Positions 1-7,572 of a DNA stretch of 28,356 nucleotides are shown one piece after another; position 1 is the stretch's first letter; every line of letters begins with the position of its first letter. The position numbers and the translations under genes were made by a program. Under the pieces are notes generated by a model. It was not told where the DNA came from. It made no database searches and saw nothing but the letters and a program-made list of their open reading frames with translations. This DNA is from a virus: IMG/VR virus record IMGVR_UViG_3300037140_000043, positions 1 through 28,356 of that record; one strand, written 5' to 3'.

Positions 1-195
1 CGGTTGCGACTGTGCAACGCGTGTTGGGCACTCTGCCCCCCCCCACAGGAGCCCGACCAGCTAGAACAAGCGTATAAAAACGCTGTGGCTTTCGGTGATC
101 AACACGAAGCGGAGATGCTGTTTAGGATGATTCAGGAGAAAAAGCAGCGTCTTGATCAGCCGGGTACAACGATCTTTCCGTCCGCCTGGGCTTGA
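1..195 (+). CDS. C-terminal end of an unidentified protein (5' truncated)
   Basis: An open frame enters from the left edge and stops with TGA at 193-195, giving 64 residues. It starts with a cysteine cluster (C-x2-C-x3-C) followed by a proline run encoded by a nine-C tract, then a charged helical stretch rich in Glu, Gln and Lys. No good start codon or ribosome site is visible inside the window, so the true start is probably upstream. Its place just before an HNH gene and the portal would suit a packaging gene such as a terminase, but nothing in these residues shows that. The C-tract is also a place where an indel could shift the frame. Function unknown. Confidence 0.5.
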   Translation, partial: RLRLCNACWALCPPPQEPDQLEQAYKNAVAFGDQHEAEMLFRMIQEKKQRLDQPGTTIFPSAWA

Positions 196-209
196 ATAGA
201 TTCGTTACC

Positions 210-218
210 TGCTATGAT
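210..218 (+). promoter_or_regulatory. Extended -10 promoter, leaderless start of HNH gene
   Basis: TGCTATGAT fits the extended -10 form TGnTAnnnT. Only 8 nt separate it from the ATG at 227, so transcription should begin at or beside the start codon. A TTGAAT at 192-197 is a possible but badly spaced (15 nt) -35 box. Confidence 0.5.
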
Positions 219-226
219 CATGGTGC

Positions 227-694
227 ATGATTCAGCCTGCACAAAAGATGCGAGAATATCGTCAACGTCATCCTGGCGTTGATAAAGAAAGCAAAGAACG
301 ATATCGGGCTAAGCCTCAAACCCAAATCCGCGAAAAAGCGGTTCGTTTGGCTAAAGATCGTCGATGGCGTAGTGACAATCGTGAAAAGGTACGTGCTTCA
401 CAACGCCGACAAAACCATATTCGACGCGCGTCGGAGGGGTCGTACACAGATGATCAATTGATGGCGCGGGTAATTTTTTGGGGTGGGTTGTGTTATCTCT
501 GCGGGTGTGATTGGGAAGCTCTGCCGACTAAGGCCAATGTCCTTCTGGGCCAACGTTACAAAACCATCGATCACGTAAAGCCCGTGAGTCGAGGCGGTTC
601 TAGCTGGCCTGCCAATTTGCGTCCCGCTTGTAACCTGTGCAACTCCAGCAAGAATGCCCGAAACAGAGGGGTAATAGTAGATGCCCGAGTATGA
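227..694 (+). CDS. HNH homing endonuclease
   Basis: A 155-residue protein with a very basic N-terminal half (about residues 8-70, rich in Arg/Lys, probably DNA-binding). A C-terminal HNH/McrA-type nuclease has zinc cysteines C89, C92, C135 and C138, the metal and catalytic pair D115-H116, and N130. Free-standing HNH genes of this type are usually mobile elements in phage genomes that cut DNA lacking the insertion. It lies between the upstream gene and the portal and overlaps the portal start by 14 nt. It has its own extended -10 box and no clear ribosome site. Its codons are more A/T-rich than those of the portal, as expected for an acquired element. Nuclease class is confident; target unknown. 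Confidence 0.88.
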   Translation: MIQPAQKMREYRQRHPGVDKESKERYRAKPQTQIREKAVRLAKDRRWRSDNREKVRASQRRQNHIRRASEGSYTDDQLMARVIFWGGLCYLCGCDWEALPTKANVLLGQRYKTIDHVKPVSRGGSSWPANLRPACNLCNSSKNARNRGVIVDARV

Positions 695-3311
695 TTCAAA
701 GCGGTTGGACGCCGAGTTGCAGCGTCTTCGGCAAAATGGTCTAGTGATGCCCCGGCACTCTGGTCGTGCCGCGCAGTCATACGGTGAGGCCGTTGACACG
801 ACCCGTCGTCTTCAGCGCGCCGCAGGGGTGGGTCTTGACAAGCTGTCTTACTCAGTCGGCAAGCCGATCAGAGACGGCGACGATCTCAACTCTCCTGAGG
901 TCCGTAGGATGCTCAAGGAGAACGAGGCCAAGGTACAGGCCATGGGCAGTAAACGCATCCTCTCGAAGAAGATGCAGCGCACGGGGGGTATCAATCCTTC
1001 CTCGCCAATGGGCGGCGACGCCTACAACGCGATTCCGCGCTTCTATGACCCACTGGAGTACTGGGACCTATCGGGCCTCCCGTGGAACGTCGCGGACGAG
1101 GGCCATCGCCACAAGCTTCACAAGTGGCTACGTCTGTACTACGCGACCCATTACCTGGTGCCGACGCTGATCGACATCTTCACTCGCTTCCCGTTGATCG
1201 GCATGGAGCTAGAGTGCAAGGACAAAGGGCTCACCGATGTCTACGAGGAGATATTCCTCAACAACCTCAAATACGCTGACTTCCTCGTGGCCCTCGGTCG
1301 CGAGTACTGGTGCGTTGGCGAGGCATTCCCGCTCGGCTCCTTCGATGAGGACCTCGGCGTCTGGGAGCACGAGGAGTTGATCAACCCGGAGGATGTCGTG
1401 ATCGACAACTTCCCGTTCCTCAATACGCAGCAGTTGAAGATCGTTCCACCGGACTACCTGCGCCGCATCGCTCAGACCAAGAGTCCCGCGCGAGAGTGGT
1501 ACCTACTCCAGGAGCAGTACACGGACCTCATCCCGTACTTGCTCAAGGGCGAGCACATTCCGATCTCTCCGGTGATGATCCGCCAGGTTGCCAACAAGAC
1601 GAACAACTGGGACGACCACGGCACGCCGATCCTCCTGCGTGGACTCCGCACGCTGCTCTACGAGGAAAAGCTACTCGCGTCTCAGGAAGCTATCGCCGAG
1701 CGCTTGTACTCGCCGCTCATCCTAGCGAAGCTTGGCATCATGGACATGGGCGATGGCCTACCGCCGTGGTTGCCGACGCCTTCTGAGCTTGAGTCCGTTC
1801 GAGACGACCTCGACATCGCGTTGTCGTCGGACTTCCGCCTCATGGTCCACCACTTCGGGCTCGACATCACATCGGTCTTCGGGCGCGAGCAGATGCCGCG
1901 TCTGGGCGACGACTTCGACCGCATCGAGCGTCGCATCATGCAGGTCTTCGGCGTCAACCCGTCGCTCCTCTCCGCAGGCTCGAACTCGCAGCCGTATGCT
2001 TCGAGCGCCCTCCAGGCCGAGTTCATGAATCAGGTCTTGAAGACCTTCCAGAACATGCTCAAGAACCACTACAAAGAGCGCGCTCTGGTTGTCGCCGAGG
2101 CACAGGGTCATCAGGACTACGAAATGAAGGGCTCGACACGCGTCCCGATCTTCGAAAGGGTCGTCATCTACGACGAGGAGGGCAACAAGGAAATCAAGGA
2201 GGTCCCGAAGCTTCTCGTGCCCGAGTTGAAATTCTCGACCTTCGATCTACGCGACGAGCAGACCGAGCGTCAGTTCCTCATGGAGCTACGTCAGATGGGC
2301 GTGCCGCTCCCGAACGAGGACCTCTTGATCGGCGTCGAGTGGAAGTACAAGGACAAGTTCGAAGCCTACAATCGCGAGTTGAAGGAACAGACCATCGCGC
2401 AGCAGCGTGCGAAGATGGAGACGTACTACGCGCTTACCGTCCAGGGCTTGCCGGTGCCGCTCGACCTCAAGGCTGAGTGCGAGTCTGTGCTGGTCCACGG
2501 TCCGGGCGCTGGAGGCGGAGCCCCGCAGGGCGCAGAGCAGGGCATGCCGGGTCCTGGTGGACCAGGTGGAGGCGCACCCCCAGGTGGGGCCGCAGGAGGC
2601 GCAGGAGCAGGCCCAGGAGGCGCAGGGATAGTCATGCCGCCAGCACCGCCTGGATTGGGAGCCGGTCCGGGCACAGCGCCTCCAGGGGGCGGACCACCCG
2701 CAGCTAGCCCGATGGCCCCTGGACCGGCTGGTACCGTACCCCAGGTATCCAACGAGCGCCGTCCTGGTTTGACCTACAACACGGCCATGCATCCGGAGAC
2801 GGGCGAGACGATGTGGAAGATCAGCGCACGCAAGGAATCGGACTTCGATGCCTTCATGGAGGAGAACCCGGACCTCGGCCTCGCGTTCACGGACTTCATC
2901 GCTGATCGCACGACGACCGAGTACGCGGACCTCTCGCGTGAGGAACTAGAGGACATTCACGCAGACTGGCCGAAGGATGCCGCGACGTATCAGCAGAAAG
3001 TCTCTGATGAGATCGCTTGGCGCATTGTGGAGGCTAGGGCTACCGAGGAGCGCGAGGATACGGAGAAGACCGCTGCTATAGTGGACGCACCAGCAGAGAC
3101 AGAGTTCGTCTTGAAGGACAACCAAGAGCTTCAGAAGACTGCCAGCGGCGATGAGTACATTGTGGAAACCCCAAGCAAGCGTCGCGTTCGAATCGAGCAG
3201 CAGAAGAAGTACTCGATCATCGACAGCCTTCACGCCGACATCGACCCAGATTTAGACCTCGACCCAAAGGATGATGACAAGAGTGAGTCAACAGAGCCAG
3301 AGTCGTCTTGA
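681..3311 (+). CDS. Phage portal protein with Gly/Pro-rich insert and acidic tail
   Basis: An 876-residue protein that I read as the portal, the ring at the capsid vertex through which DNA is packaged and ejected. The core (about residues 110-600) has features I associate with actinophage-type portals: an N-terminal aromatic segment with THYLVPTLIDIFTRFP, the motif LGREYWCVGEAFPLGSF, and near residue 426 the segment NPSLLSAGSNSQPYASSALQ. Residues about 609-689 are a low-complexity Gly/Pro/Ala linker. After it comes an acidic, helical C-terminal extension of about 185 residues that core portals usually lack. The 876-aa length exceeds typical portals (about 450-600 aa). The ATG at 681 overlaps the HNH stop. 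The 3' end overlaps the metallophosphoesterase by up to 41 nt. Confidence 0.8.
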   Translation: MPEYDSKRLDAELQRLRQNGLVMPRHSGRAAQSYGEAVDTTRRLQRAAGVGLDKLSYSVGKPIRDGDDLNSPEVRRMLKENEAKVQAMGSKRILSKKMQRTGGINPSSPMGGDAYNAIPRFYDPLEYWDLSGLPWNVADEGHRHKLHKWLRLYYATHYLVPTLIDIFTRFPLIGMELECKDKGLTDVYEEIFLNNLKYADFLVALGREYWCVGEAFPLGSFDEDLGVWEHEELINPEDVVIDNFPFLNTQQLKIVPPDYLRRIAQTKSPAREWYLLQEQYTDLIPYLLKGEHIPISPVMIRQVANKTNNWDDHGTPILLRGLRTLLYEEKLLASQEAIAERLYSPLILAKLGIMDMGDGLPPWLPTPSELESVRDDLDIALSSDFRLMVHHFGLDITSVFGREQMPRLGDDFDRIERRIMQVFGVNPSLLSAGSNSQPYASSALQAEFMNQVLKTFQNMLKNHYKERALVVAEAQGHQDYEMKGSTRVPIFERVVIYDEEGNKEIKEVPKLLVPELKFSTFDLRDEQTERQFLMELRQMGVPLPNEDLLIGVEWKYKDKFEAYNRELKEQTIAQQRAKMETYYALTVQGLPVPLDLKAECESVLVHGPGAGGGAPQGAEQGMPGPGGPGGGAPPGGAAGGAGAGPGGAGIVMPPAPPGLGAGPGTAPPGGGPPAASPMAPGPAGTVPQVSNERRPGLTYNTAMHPETGETMWKISARKESDFDAFMEENPDLGLAFTDFIADRTTTEYADLSREELEDIHADWPKDAATYQQKVSDEIAWRIVEARATEEREDTEKTAAIVDAPAETEFVLKDNQELQKTASGDEYIVETPSKRRVRIEQQKKYSIIDSLHADIDPDLDLDPKDDDKSESTEPESS

Positions 3312-4602
3312 CCAGGAGCCATACTTCTCTCTCGCCAAGCAGTTGATAGAGGCAGGCGACACCAACAGCGAAGTGGCACATCGCATCACTGAAGACCTCG
3401 ATCTGCCGACCACCGAGAAGTCAATTCGTAGGTTCCGGAAACGCAATCACATCGGAGCACCATGTCCGGTGGACTCACGAAAGGGCAGCGTGCGTTATCA
3501 CGATGGCGATCAGGCCGACGTGACCACGCCAGCCGGGACTGGGCTTGTGCTGGATGACCCGGATACGATGTTGCGTGAGCGCGGTCTGAATCCCAAAGAC
3601 TGGGTGATCGACGGCGCGACTGTCAACGAGTGGGATGGACCGAGCCAAGAGGGACCGGTCACCTATCACCAGGCGAAGCTCCATATCAAGCGTAAGCGTC
3701 CTGAGCTACAAGTCTTCCCTGCGCGCTCCGATGGATGGACCGCCCCTCCGCGAGCGAAAGCCTCGAACAACAAGACCAAGCTTATCGTCGTCACGGGCGA
3801 TCAGCAAGCACCCTTCCATGACGAGAAGCTGCATTACCTGTTCTGTGGTTGGCTAGAAGAGAACGAGCCGGACCAGGGCGTAGCTCTCGGCGACAAAGTG
3901 GACTTCCCGGACATCAGCCGACACAGGCTCGATCCCGAGAACACCGCTAAGGTCAACGAGTGTGTCCAGTCGGGCTACGATCTATTTCGCGGCTATCGCA
4001 CGGCGAGCCTCGATACCGAGTGGCTCTTCATGCCGGGTAACCACGACGAGCGCATCCGTAACATCCTTCTCGACAAGCCATCGGTACAGCCTCTCTATGG
4101 CGTCAAGCGTGCGACTCCCGAGGGCGAGGAGGACGAGAAGGTTCTCACGCTCCCGCATCTGCTACGTCTAGATGAGCTAGGCATCACGTATGTCGATCCG
4201 GAAGGGCCATACGACATGGCGCAGATCAGCCTAAGCAGCAAGCTCGCCGTGCGTCACGGTTGGATCGCTCGACAGGGCTCTGGCGTTACGGCACTGGCCA
4301 CTCTCGAACACCTGGGCTACAGCGTCATTGTCGGCCACTCCCATCGGCAGTCCCTCGTCTACAAGACGACGCACGACATCGAGGGTGGCACCACGACCCT
4401 GACCGCAGCCGAAGCAGGCTGCATGTGCCGGATCGATCAGCAGGGCGGTAAAGGCGTTCGGAAGTTCCCGGACTTCTCCGTCCTTCCGGACTGGCAGCAG
4501 GGCTTTGCTACGGTCACGCTGCACCCGGATGGGCTCTTCCGCATCGAGCATGCGACCTACGTCAATGGCGTTCTGCTCTGGCGTGATCAACGCTACAAGT
4601 AG
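3271..4602 (+). CDS. Calcineurin-like metallophosphoesterase with N-terminal HTH-like segment
   Basis: A 443-residue protein with a full two-metal metallophosphoesterase signature: D177 and a following His in the first motif (GDQQAPFHD), GD around 207-208, GNHDE at 256-260, H329 in RHGW, and GHSH at 355-358. Such enzymes hydrolyse phosphomono- or diesters of nucleotides, nucleic acids or proteins; the substrate cannot be read here. Residues about 15-60 resemble a helix-turn-helix, suggesting nucleic-acid binding. Possible starts are ATG 3271, ATG 3274 and GTG 3283. AAAGG at 3266-3270 sits best before GTG 3283, so the first four residues may be absent. The gene overlaps the portal and is probably translationally coupled to it. 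Confidence 0.85.
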   Translation: MMTRVSQQSQSRLDQEPYFSLAKQLIEAGDTNSEVAHRITEDLDLPTTEKSIRRFRKRNHIGAPCPVDSRKGSVRYHDGDQADVTTPAGTGLVLDDPDTMLRERGLNPKDWVIDGATVNEWDGPSQEGPVTYHQAKLHIKRKRPELQVFPARSDGWTAPPRAKASNNKTKLIVVTGDQQAPFHDEKLHYLFCGWLEENEPDQGVALGDKVDFPDISRHRLDPENTAKVNECVQSGYDLFRGYRTASLDTEWLFMPGNHDERIRNILLDKPSVQPLYGVKRATPEGEEDEKVLTLPHLLRLDELGITYVDPEGPYDMAQISLSSKLAVRHGWIARQGSGVTALATLEHLGYSVIVGHSHRQSLVYKTTHDIEGGTTTLTAAEAGCMCRIDQQGGKGVRKFPDFSVLPDWQQGFATVTLHPDGLFRIEHATYVNGVLLWRDQRYK

Positions 4603-4604
4603 GC

Positions 4605-4613
4605 TGCTACACT
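4605..4613 (+). promoter_or_regulatory. Extended -10 promoter TGCTACACT
   Basis: TGCTACACT begins 3 nt after the metallophosphoesterase stop. The same nine bases recur at 7254, 15138 and 23616, each before a gene. The next start (ATG 4656) is 42 nt downstream with a weak GAGG at 4643-4646, so this transcript would carry a leader of about 35 nt. Confidence 0.5.
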
Positions 4614-4655
4614 GCGCGAACACGTAATCTTTTATCGATCCCGAGGCAATAATAG

Positions 4656-4913
4656 ATGATGACCACGTACGACATATACAAGGGCGACACGAACGTAGGC
4701 ACGGTGACCGTTAGTACGCACCGGGGTTCTTTCAGTTCGTCACGTCTGGTCAATACGTTCGGCACAAGAGCCACCGAGGGCCTTAGTGAAGAGATGGCGG
4801 AGGGTTTCATCACCCACGCGCGCATCGATTGGCCCGTGGTTGATGTAGTGGAGGCAGGCGAGACGGATTGTCCGTGGCGTCTGGTCGAGAGTTCAGAGCA
4901 ACCGCAGGTATAA
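4656..4913 (+). CDS. Small protein of unknown function
   Basis: An 85-residue acidic protein that begins with a likely beta-rich segment (TYDIYKGDTNVGTVTVSTHR). It then has a helical middle and ends in a segment with one Cys. I recognise no family. Two adjacent ATGs (4656, 4659) are possible starts; GAGG at 4643-4646 is slightly far from both. It follows a recurrent promoter element and opens a run of small genes with a 48-nt gap before the next. Antisense frames across it look like shadows. Confidence 0.6.
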   Translation: MMTTYDIYKGDTNVGTVTVSTHRGSFSSSRLVNTFGTRATEGLSEEMAEGFITHARIDWPVVDVVEAGETDCPWRLVESSEQPQV

Positions 4914-4961
4914 GGGTCCGCTACGCGGGCCGTCAAGTCCAGTCACAAGGAGAGAGGCACG

Positions 4962-5159
4962 ATGCCTGTCCCAACAGTCAAGAAGGGCAAGAGGTCGAAG
5001 GGCCAGACGTACCAGCAGAAGCAGAATGCGGTCTGTATCACCCTCTATGACACGACCGGCGAGACGCTGAGTCCCCTCGCGCGGGAGGAGTTCGAAGAAG
5101 ATGCTCTGCGAGTCGCGCAGCAGCACCCCAATGTCCTCCTGAGCATTGCGACGACATGA
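4962..5159 (+). CDS. Small protein of unknown function, basic N-terminus
   Basis: A 65-residue protein with a strong ribosome site (AAGGAGAG ending about 6 nt before the ATG). The first 20 residues are Lys-rich (KKGKRSKGQTYQQKQ), and the rest is acidic with a helix around EEFEEDALRVAQQHP. No family recognised. Its stop overlaps the next start (ATGA), implying coupled translation. Confidence 0.65.
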   Translation: MPVPTVKKGKRSKGQTYQQKQNAVCITLYDTTGETLSPLAREEFEEDALRVAQQHPNVLLSIATT

Positions 5160-5368
5160 GGTTCCGTCGCCGTACTCCCATCGAGCGCCTAGAGAAAGTG
5201 CTTGTGAGGATGCTGGAGCGCGACCTGCGGGAGGATGCTCCCGAGTTCGCATTGATCGAGTGGTCGATGAGTGCGAACGATGGCAGGTTGAACCTACATG
5301 TGGCGACACAACCTGCGTACCGTCGTGAGCCTGTGGTATATTCGGTACCAGGAGGCGGTCCTGACTGA
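5156..5368 (+). CDS. Small protein of unknown function
   Basis: A 70-residue protein starting at the ATGA overlap with the gene before it. It has an Arg-rich N-terminal helix (RFRRRTPIERLEKVLVRML) followed by a mixed alpha/beta stretch. No catalytic motif or known family is visible. The next gene starts on its stop codon (TGATG). Coding is supported mainly by the tight overlaps on both sides. Confidence 0.6.
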   Translation: MRFRRRTPIERLEKVLVRMLERDLREDAPEFALIEWSMSANDGRLNLHVATQPAYRREPVVYSVPGGGPD

Positions 5369-5733
5369 TGAGCAAGCTAGCCAAACTCAACAAGCTGAAG
5401 TTCATCCCGGCCGGTGATCTGCCGAAAGAGCAGCAGAAGGATCGCGACGAGTATGAGGAGAACGTCAAGGAGTTCTTTGCGAATCCCCTCATCCCCTGGT
5501 GGACGAAGGTAGCAAGCGTCGTTTGTCCAGTTCGTCTGCACAAGCCGGAGCGCACACCAACCTGGTGTAAGCGTTGCGGACGCAAGCACAGCAAGCGGGC
5601 TGCGTGTGCCCTCGTCATGGTTGAGGACTTGACGACGGAGCCAAAGCAGTCTGATGACCCGGAGCAACAACGTCCGACCAAGCGCGTCGGACACTACATT
5701 CAACTATCGACATTGAAGGAGCAGACGGCATGA
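5368..5733 (+). CDS. Small protein with a single Cys4-type zinc-ribbon motif
   Basis: A 121-residue protein with a Lys/Glu-rich N-terminal half. Near residues 52-78 it has a cysteine set (C in VVCPVRLHK, then CKRCGRKH and one more Cys) that resembles a compact zinc ribbon. The ribosome site GGAGG at 5351-5355 serves ATG 5368. Stop and next start overlap as ATGA at 5730. Zinc ribbons of this kind often bind nucleic acid or protein partners. Function is not identifiable beyond that. Confidence 0.65.
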   Translation: MSKLAKLNKLKFIPAGDLPKEQQKDRDEYEENVKEFFANPLIPWWTKVASVVCPVRLHKPERTPTWCKRCGRKHSKRAACALVMVEDLTTEPKQSDDPEQQRPTKRVGHYIQLSTLKEQTA

Positions 5734-6107
5734 GTGACACGGCGGAGGTTCGCATCACCAACGAGAAGACCGGGGGGCAAAAGGGACAGAAGTTGCAGCG
5801 CTACGACCTGATCCCTTGGACCGAGATGGACAAGGTGGCTGCACTCTACGCCTTTGGTGCAACCAAGTACGCCGACCACAACTGGCGCAAAGGGTATCTC
5901 TGGTCCTTGTCATTCGCATCGCTCATTCGGCACGCCAAGGCATTCTGGGAAGGCGAGGCTCTCGATCCAGAAACCCAATGTCACCACTTGACCTCCGTCG
6001 TGTTTCACGCTTTGGCCCTGATGTACTTCGAAGACAATCACCCGGACCTGGATGATCGCTTCGCATCTCAAGACCAGAGCGAACCAGTGAGCTTGGAGGA
6101 CCGATAG
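5730..6107 (+). CDS. Predicted dATP/dGTP diphosphohydrolase (DUF5664-type, MazG-like)
   Basis: A 125-residue protein with the signature I associate with the phage family annotated as the N-terminal domain of dATP/dGTP diphosphohydrolase (DUF5664): RYDLIPW, YAFGATKYADHNWRKG, then an all-helical core with RHAKAFWEGEALDPET and a His-Leu/Ala-Leu helix. MazG-related enzymes use acidic residues on these helices to bind Mg2+ and split dNTPs to dNMP and pyrophosphate. In phages this can reshape the dNTP pool or remove unusual nucleotides. A neighbouring DUF4406 gene supports a nucleotide-metabolism role. Length is close to that of stand-alone members. The substrate is inferred from the family name, not from residues. 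Confidence 0.78.
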   Translation: MSDTAEVRITNEKTGGQKGQKLQRYDLIPWTEMDKVAALYAFGATKYADHNWRKGYLWSLSFASLIRHAKAFWEGEALDPETQCHHLTSVVFHALALMYFEDNHPDLDDRFASQDQSEPVSLEDR

Positions 6108-6112
6108 GTCGC

Positions 6113-6247
6113 ATGAAGCTCCTACTGATCTACGTGACCTGCGTTGGCTTCGCGCTCCTGGGCGTCGTAAGCTTCGTAGAAGGCAATCCCAAGGTGGGAG
6201 TCGCGACAGTCTGTCTTGCGACGGCTAACGCGCTCCTTCTGCTATAA
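6113..6247 (+). CDS. 44-aa membrane protein
   Basis: A 44-residue frame from ATG 6113 to TAA 6247 encodes an almost wholly hydrophobic protein. It has two likely membrane-spanning stretches (about residues 2-21 and 29-44) joined by a short polar turn (EGNPK). It sits between two well-supported genes, begins 5 nt after the stop of the diphosphohydrolase gene and ends 9 nt before the next ATG. A purine-rich stretch (GCTTGGAGGA) lies upstream inside the previous gene. Function unknown; small hydrophobic phage proteins can be holin-like or inner-membrane modifiers, but nothing here decides. Confidence 0.55.
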   Translation: MKLLLIYVTCVGFALLGVVSFVEGNPKVGVATVCLATANALLLL

Positions 6248-6256
6248 GGAGGGACC

Positions 6257-6685
6257 ATGAAAACAAAAACGAAGGCATACCTATGTGGGCGGATGAGCGG
6301 CATTCCGCAGTTCAACTTCCCACGGTTCGATGAACGCGCAGCGCACTGGCGCAGCACGGGCGACTGGGACATCGTGTCCCCTGCCGAGCTAGATGATCCG
6401 AAAACGCGAGTAGCCGCACTGGCTTCTCCGGACGGTTCACCGGGCTCCGGATCGAACAACGGCGAGACGTGGGGCGACTTCCTGGCCCGCGATGTCAAGC
6501 TCATCGCAGACGAAGGCATCGAGGCCATCATCTGCTTGGAGGAATGGTACCTGTCGAAGGGCGGACGCCTGGAGGTCTTCATCGCGCGTCTCCTTGGGCT
6601 CCCGATCCTCAAAGACGCTGATCTCCAACCGGTTACGGCACAGGAAATCAAGAAAGCCTACGGTTTCCTCTTCGAGGGTGTTTGA
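6257..6685 (+). CDS. DUF4406 / nucleoside 2-deoxyribosyltransferase-like protein
   Basis: A 142-residue protein with the hallmarks of DUF4406, a Rossmann-like family related to nucleoside 2-deoxyribosyltransferases. The N-terminal strand and loop is YLCGRMSGIPQFNFPRF, the SPAELD segment follows, and the central helix has SKGGRLEVFIARLLGLPI, in which the Glu matches the place of the catalytic acid in the related enzymes. Those enzymes exchange bases on deoxynucleosides; activity of DUF4406 members is generally unproven. A perfect ribosome site (AAGGAGGGA) precedes the ATG. It neighbours the predicted dNTP diphosphohydrolase, consistent with a nucleotide-salvage or modified-base role. Confidence 0.78.
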   Translation: MKTKTKAYLCGRMSGIPQFNFPRFDERAAHWRSTGDWDIVSPAELDDPKTRVAALASPDGSPGSGSNNGETWGDFLARDVKLIADEGIEAIICLEEWYLSKGGRLEVFIARLLGLPILKDADLQPVTAQEIKKAYGFLFEGV

Positions 6686-6942
6686 TGCCGTACATCACGC
6701 CCGAGCATCAGAAGGACGTGGACATGGGTACTCCCCCCGCTAATGTGGGGGAGCTAACCTACAAGCTTCAGCAAGCGCTGCGCGAGTACCTAGAGGAACA
6801 CGGTCTTCGCTATCAGCAGCTTGCTGAGTGCCTTGGCGCGCTTGAGGGTTGCAAGTTGGACCTCATCGAGCGCGTGGTCAAACCCTATGAGGCGAAGAAG
6901 CGCAGCGAAAACGGAGATGTTTGGGGGACTCTTGCCGAGTAG
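6685..6942 (+). CDS. DUF6899-like phage protein
   Basis: An 85-residue protein starting at ATG 6685, on the last base of the preceding stop (TGATG). It matches the pattern I associate with DUF6899: MPYI near the start, GELTYKLQQAL, a middle YLEEHGLRYQQL, then GALEGCKLDLIERVV followed by PYE and ENGDV at the end. The family is widespread in phages and has no known biochemical role. An in-frame TTG three bases upstream is a less likely start. The 3' end overlaps the beginning of the HNH gene that follows. Confidence 0.75.
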   Translation: MPYITPEHQKDVDMGTPPANVGELTYKLQQALREYLEEHGLRYQQLAECLGALEGCKLDLIERVVKPYEAKKRSENGDVWGTLAE

Positions 6943-7264
6943 TTACTACCTCAAGCGCAAGAGCGCAATCCTGAAGCGCCACAAAGCCAACAAAGACAGG
7001 GTTCAGGAATACAAGTTGGCGGTGGGTTGTTCGCGCTGTGGGTACAACAAGTGTGCTCTAGCATTGACGTTCCACCACACCGATCCTTCCAACAAGCGAT
7101 TCAACGTGAGTCGTAGCATGAGCTATTCGTGGGAGACATTGAAGCGGGAGATTGCGAAGTGCATCGTCCTCTGCGCCAACTGCCACTACGAGTTGCACGA
7201 GGAGGACGGGGATAGCTTTGGGCGTTCAAGGGGCGATTTCTTGCCCGAGAGTCTGCTACACTGA
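6917..7264 (+). CDS. HNH endonuclease (homing type)
   Basis: A basic N-terminal stretch (YYLKRKSAILKRHKANKDRV) precedes a compact HNH nuclease. It has C38 and C41 (CSRCG), the catalytic H53-H54 followed by Asp (FHHTDP), then C86 and C89 with H90 (CANCH). ATG 6917 gives 115 residues, but TTG 6932 with GGGGGA at 6922-6927 has the better ribosome site, so the protein may be five residues shorter. The frame stays open further upstream inside the DUF6899-like gene, where it is a shadow. The gene probably arrived by homing, since it overlaps one gene and ends just before a leaderless promoter. It is the second of five such genes here. Confidence 0.8.
   Translation: MFGGLLPSSYYLKRKSAILKRHKANKDRVQEYKLAVGCSRCGYNKCALALTFHHTDPSNKRFNVSRSMSYSWETLKREIAKCIVLCANCHYELHEEDGDSFGRSRGDFLPESLLH
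7254..7262 (+). promoter_or_regulatory. Extended -10 promoter TGCTACACT, leaderless gene
   Basis: TGCTACACT overlaps the end of the HNH gene. ATG 7270 follows after 7 nt, the usual distance from a -10 box to the first transcribed base, so the mRNA should start on the start codon. GAGG at 7263-7266 is too close to act as a ribosome site. No clear -35 box. Confidence 0.55.
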
Positions 7265-7269
7265 GGCCC

Positions 7270-7572
7270 ATGGCCGACATCAAGCACATCAGCATCAAGG
7301 AGTTCCGCGAGCGCGGATACCTCCAGGAGGCCAATCGGCGCTTCTTCCATCCCCTCGGTCTGGCCCTAGAGGTTACGGTCGATGACGAGACAGGCGAGGA
7401 GACGCTGAGCGGCGTCTGGGACTATCGTGAGGACCCCGAGGGCATGATCTTTGCCGAGGGCTATGGCTTGGATGTGACCAAGGCGGACAACGTGGACAAT
7501 GACATTCGGGCGCACGAAGACGCCCGCTTCAAGCTCTTCGGAGCTATCGTGCAACCGTTGGAGCAGTCCTGA
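7270..7572 (+). CDS. Conserved phage protein of unknown function
   Basis: A 100-residue protein. The N-terminal half (ISIKEFRERGYLQEANRRFF, then HPLGLALEV and GVWDYREDPEG) has the look of a family often seen in actinobacterial phages. I recall no function and cannot name the domain with certainty. It is acidic overall, with no cysteines or membrane segments. It is the first gene after a leaderless promoter, and its stop overlaps the next start (TGATG). Likely a soluble small protein made from its own transcript after the homing gene. Confidence 0.7.
   Translation: MADIKHISIKEFRERGYLQEANRRFFHPLGLALEVTVDDETGEETLSGVWDYREDPEGMIFAEGYGLDVTKADNVDNDIRAHEDARFKLFGAIVQPLEQS

Noticed and set aside
2286-2792. 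168-codon minus-strand frame and a Pro/Gly-rich minus frame over the portal linker
   Set aside because: Both mirror the repetitive GC-rich linker codons of the portal and carry no motif.
5334-5342. TGGTATATT as a promoter before ATG 5368
   Set aside because: It lies 25 nt upstream of a gene with its own GGAGG ribosome site and stop-coupled start, inside a tight gene run; chance occurrence is likely.
4893-5681. 262-codon open frame on the minus strand
   Set aside because: It runs opposite three small + genes with good ribosome sites and stop/start overlaps; its product is Arg/Ser/Leu-rich with no domain. A minus gene there would be the only one in the window.
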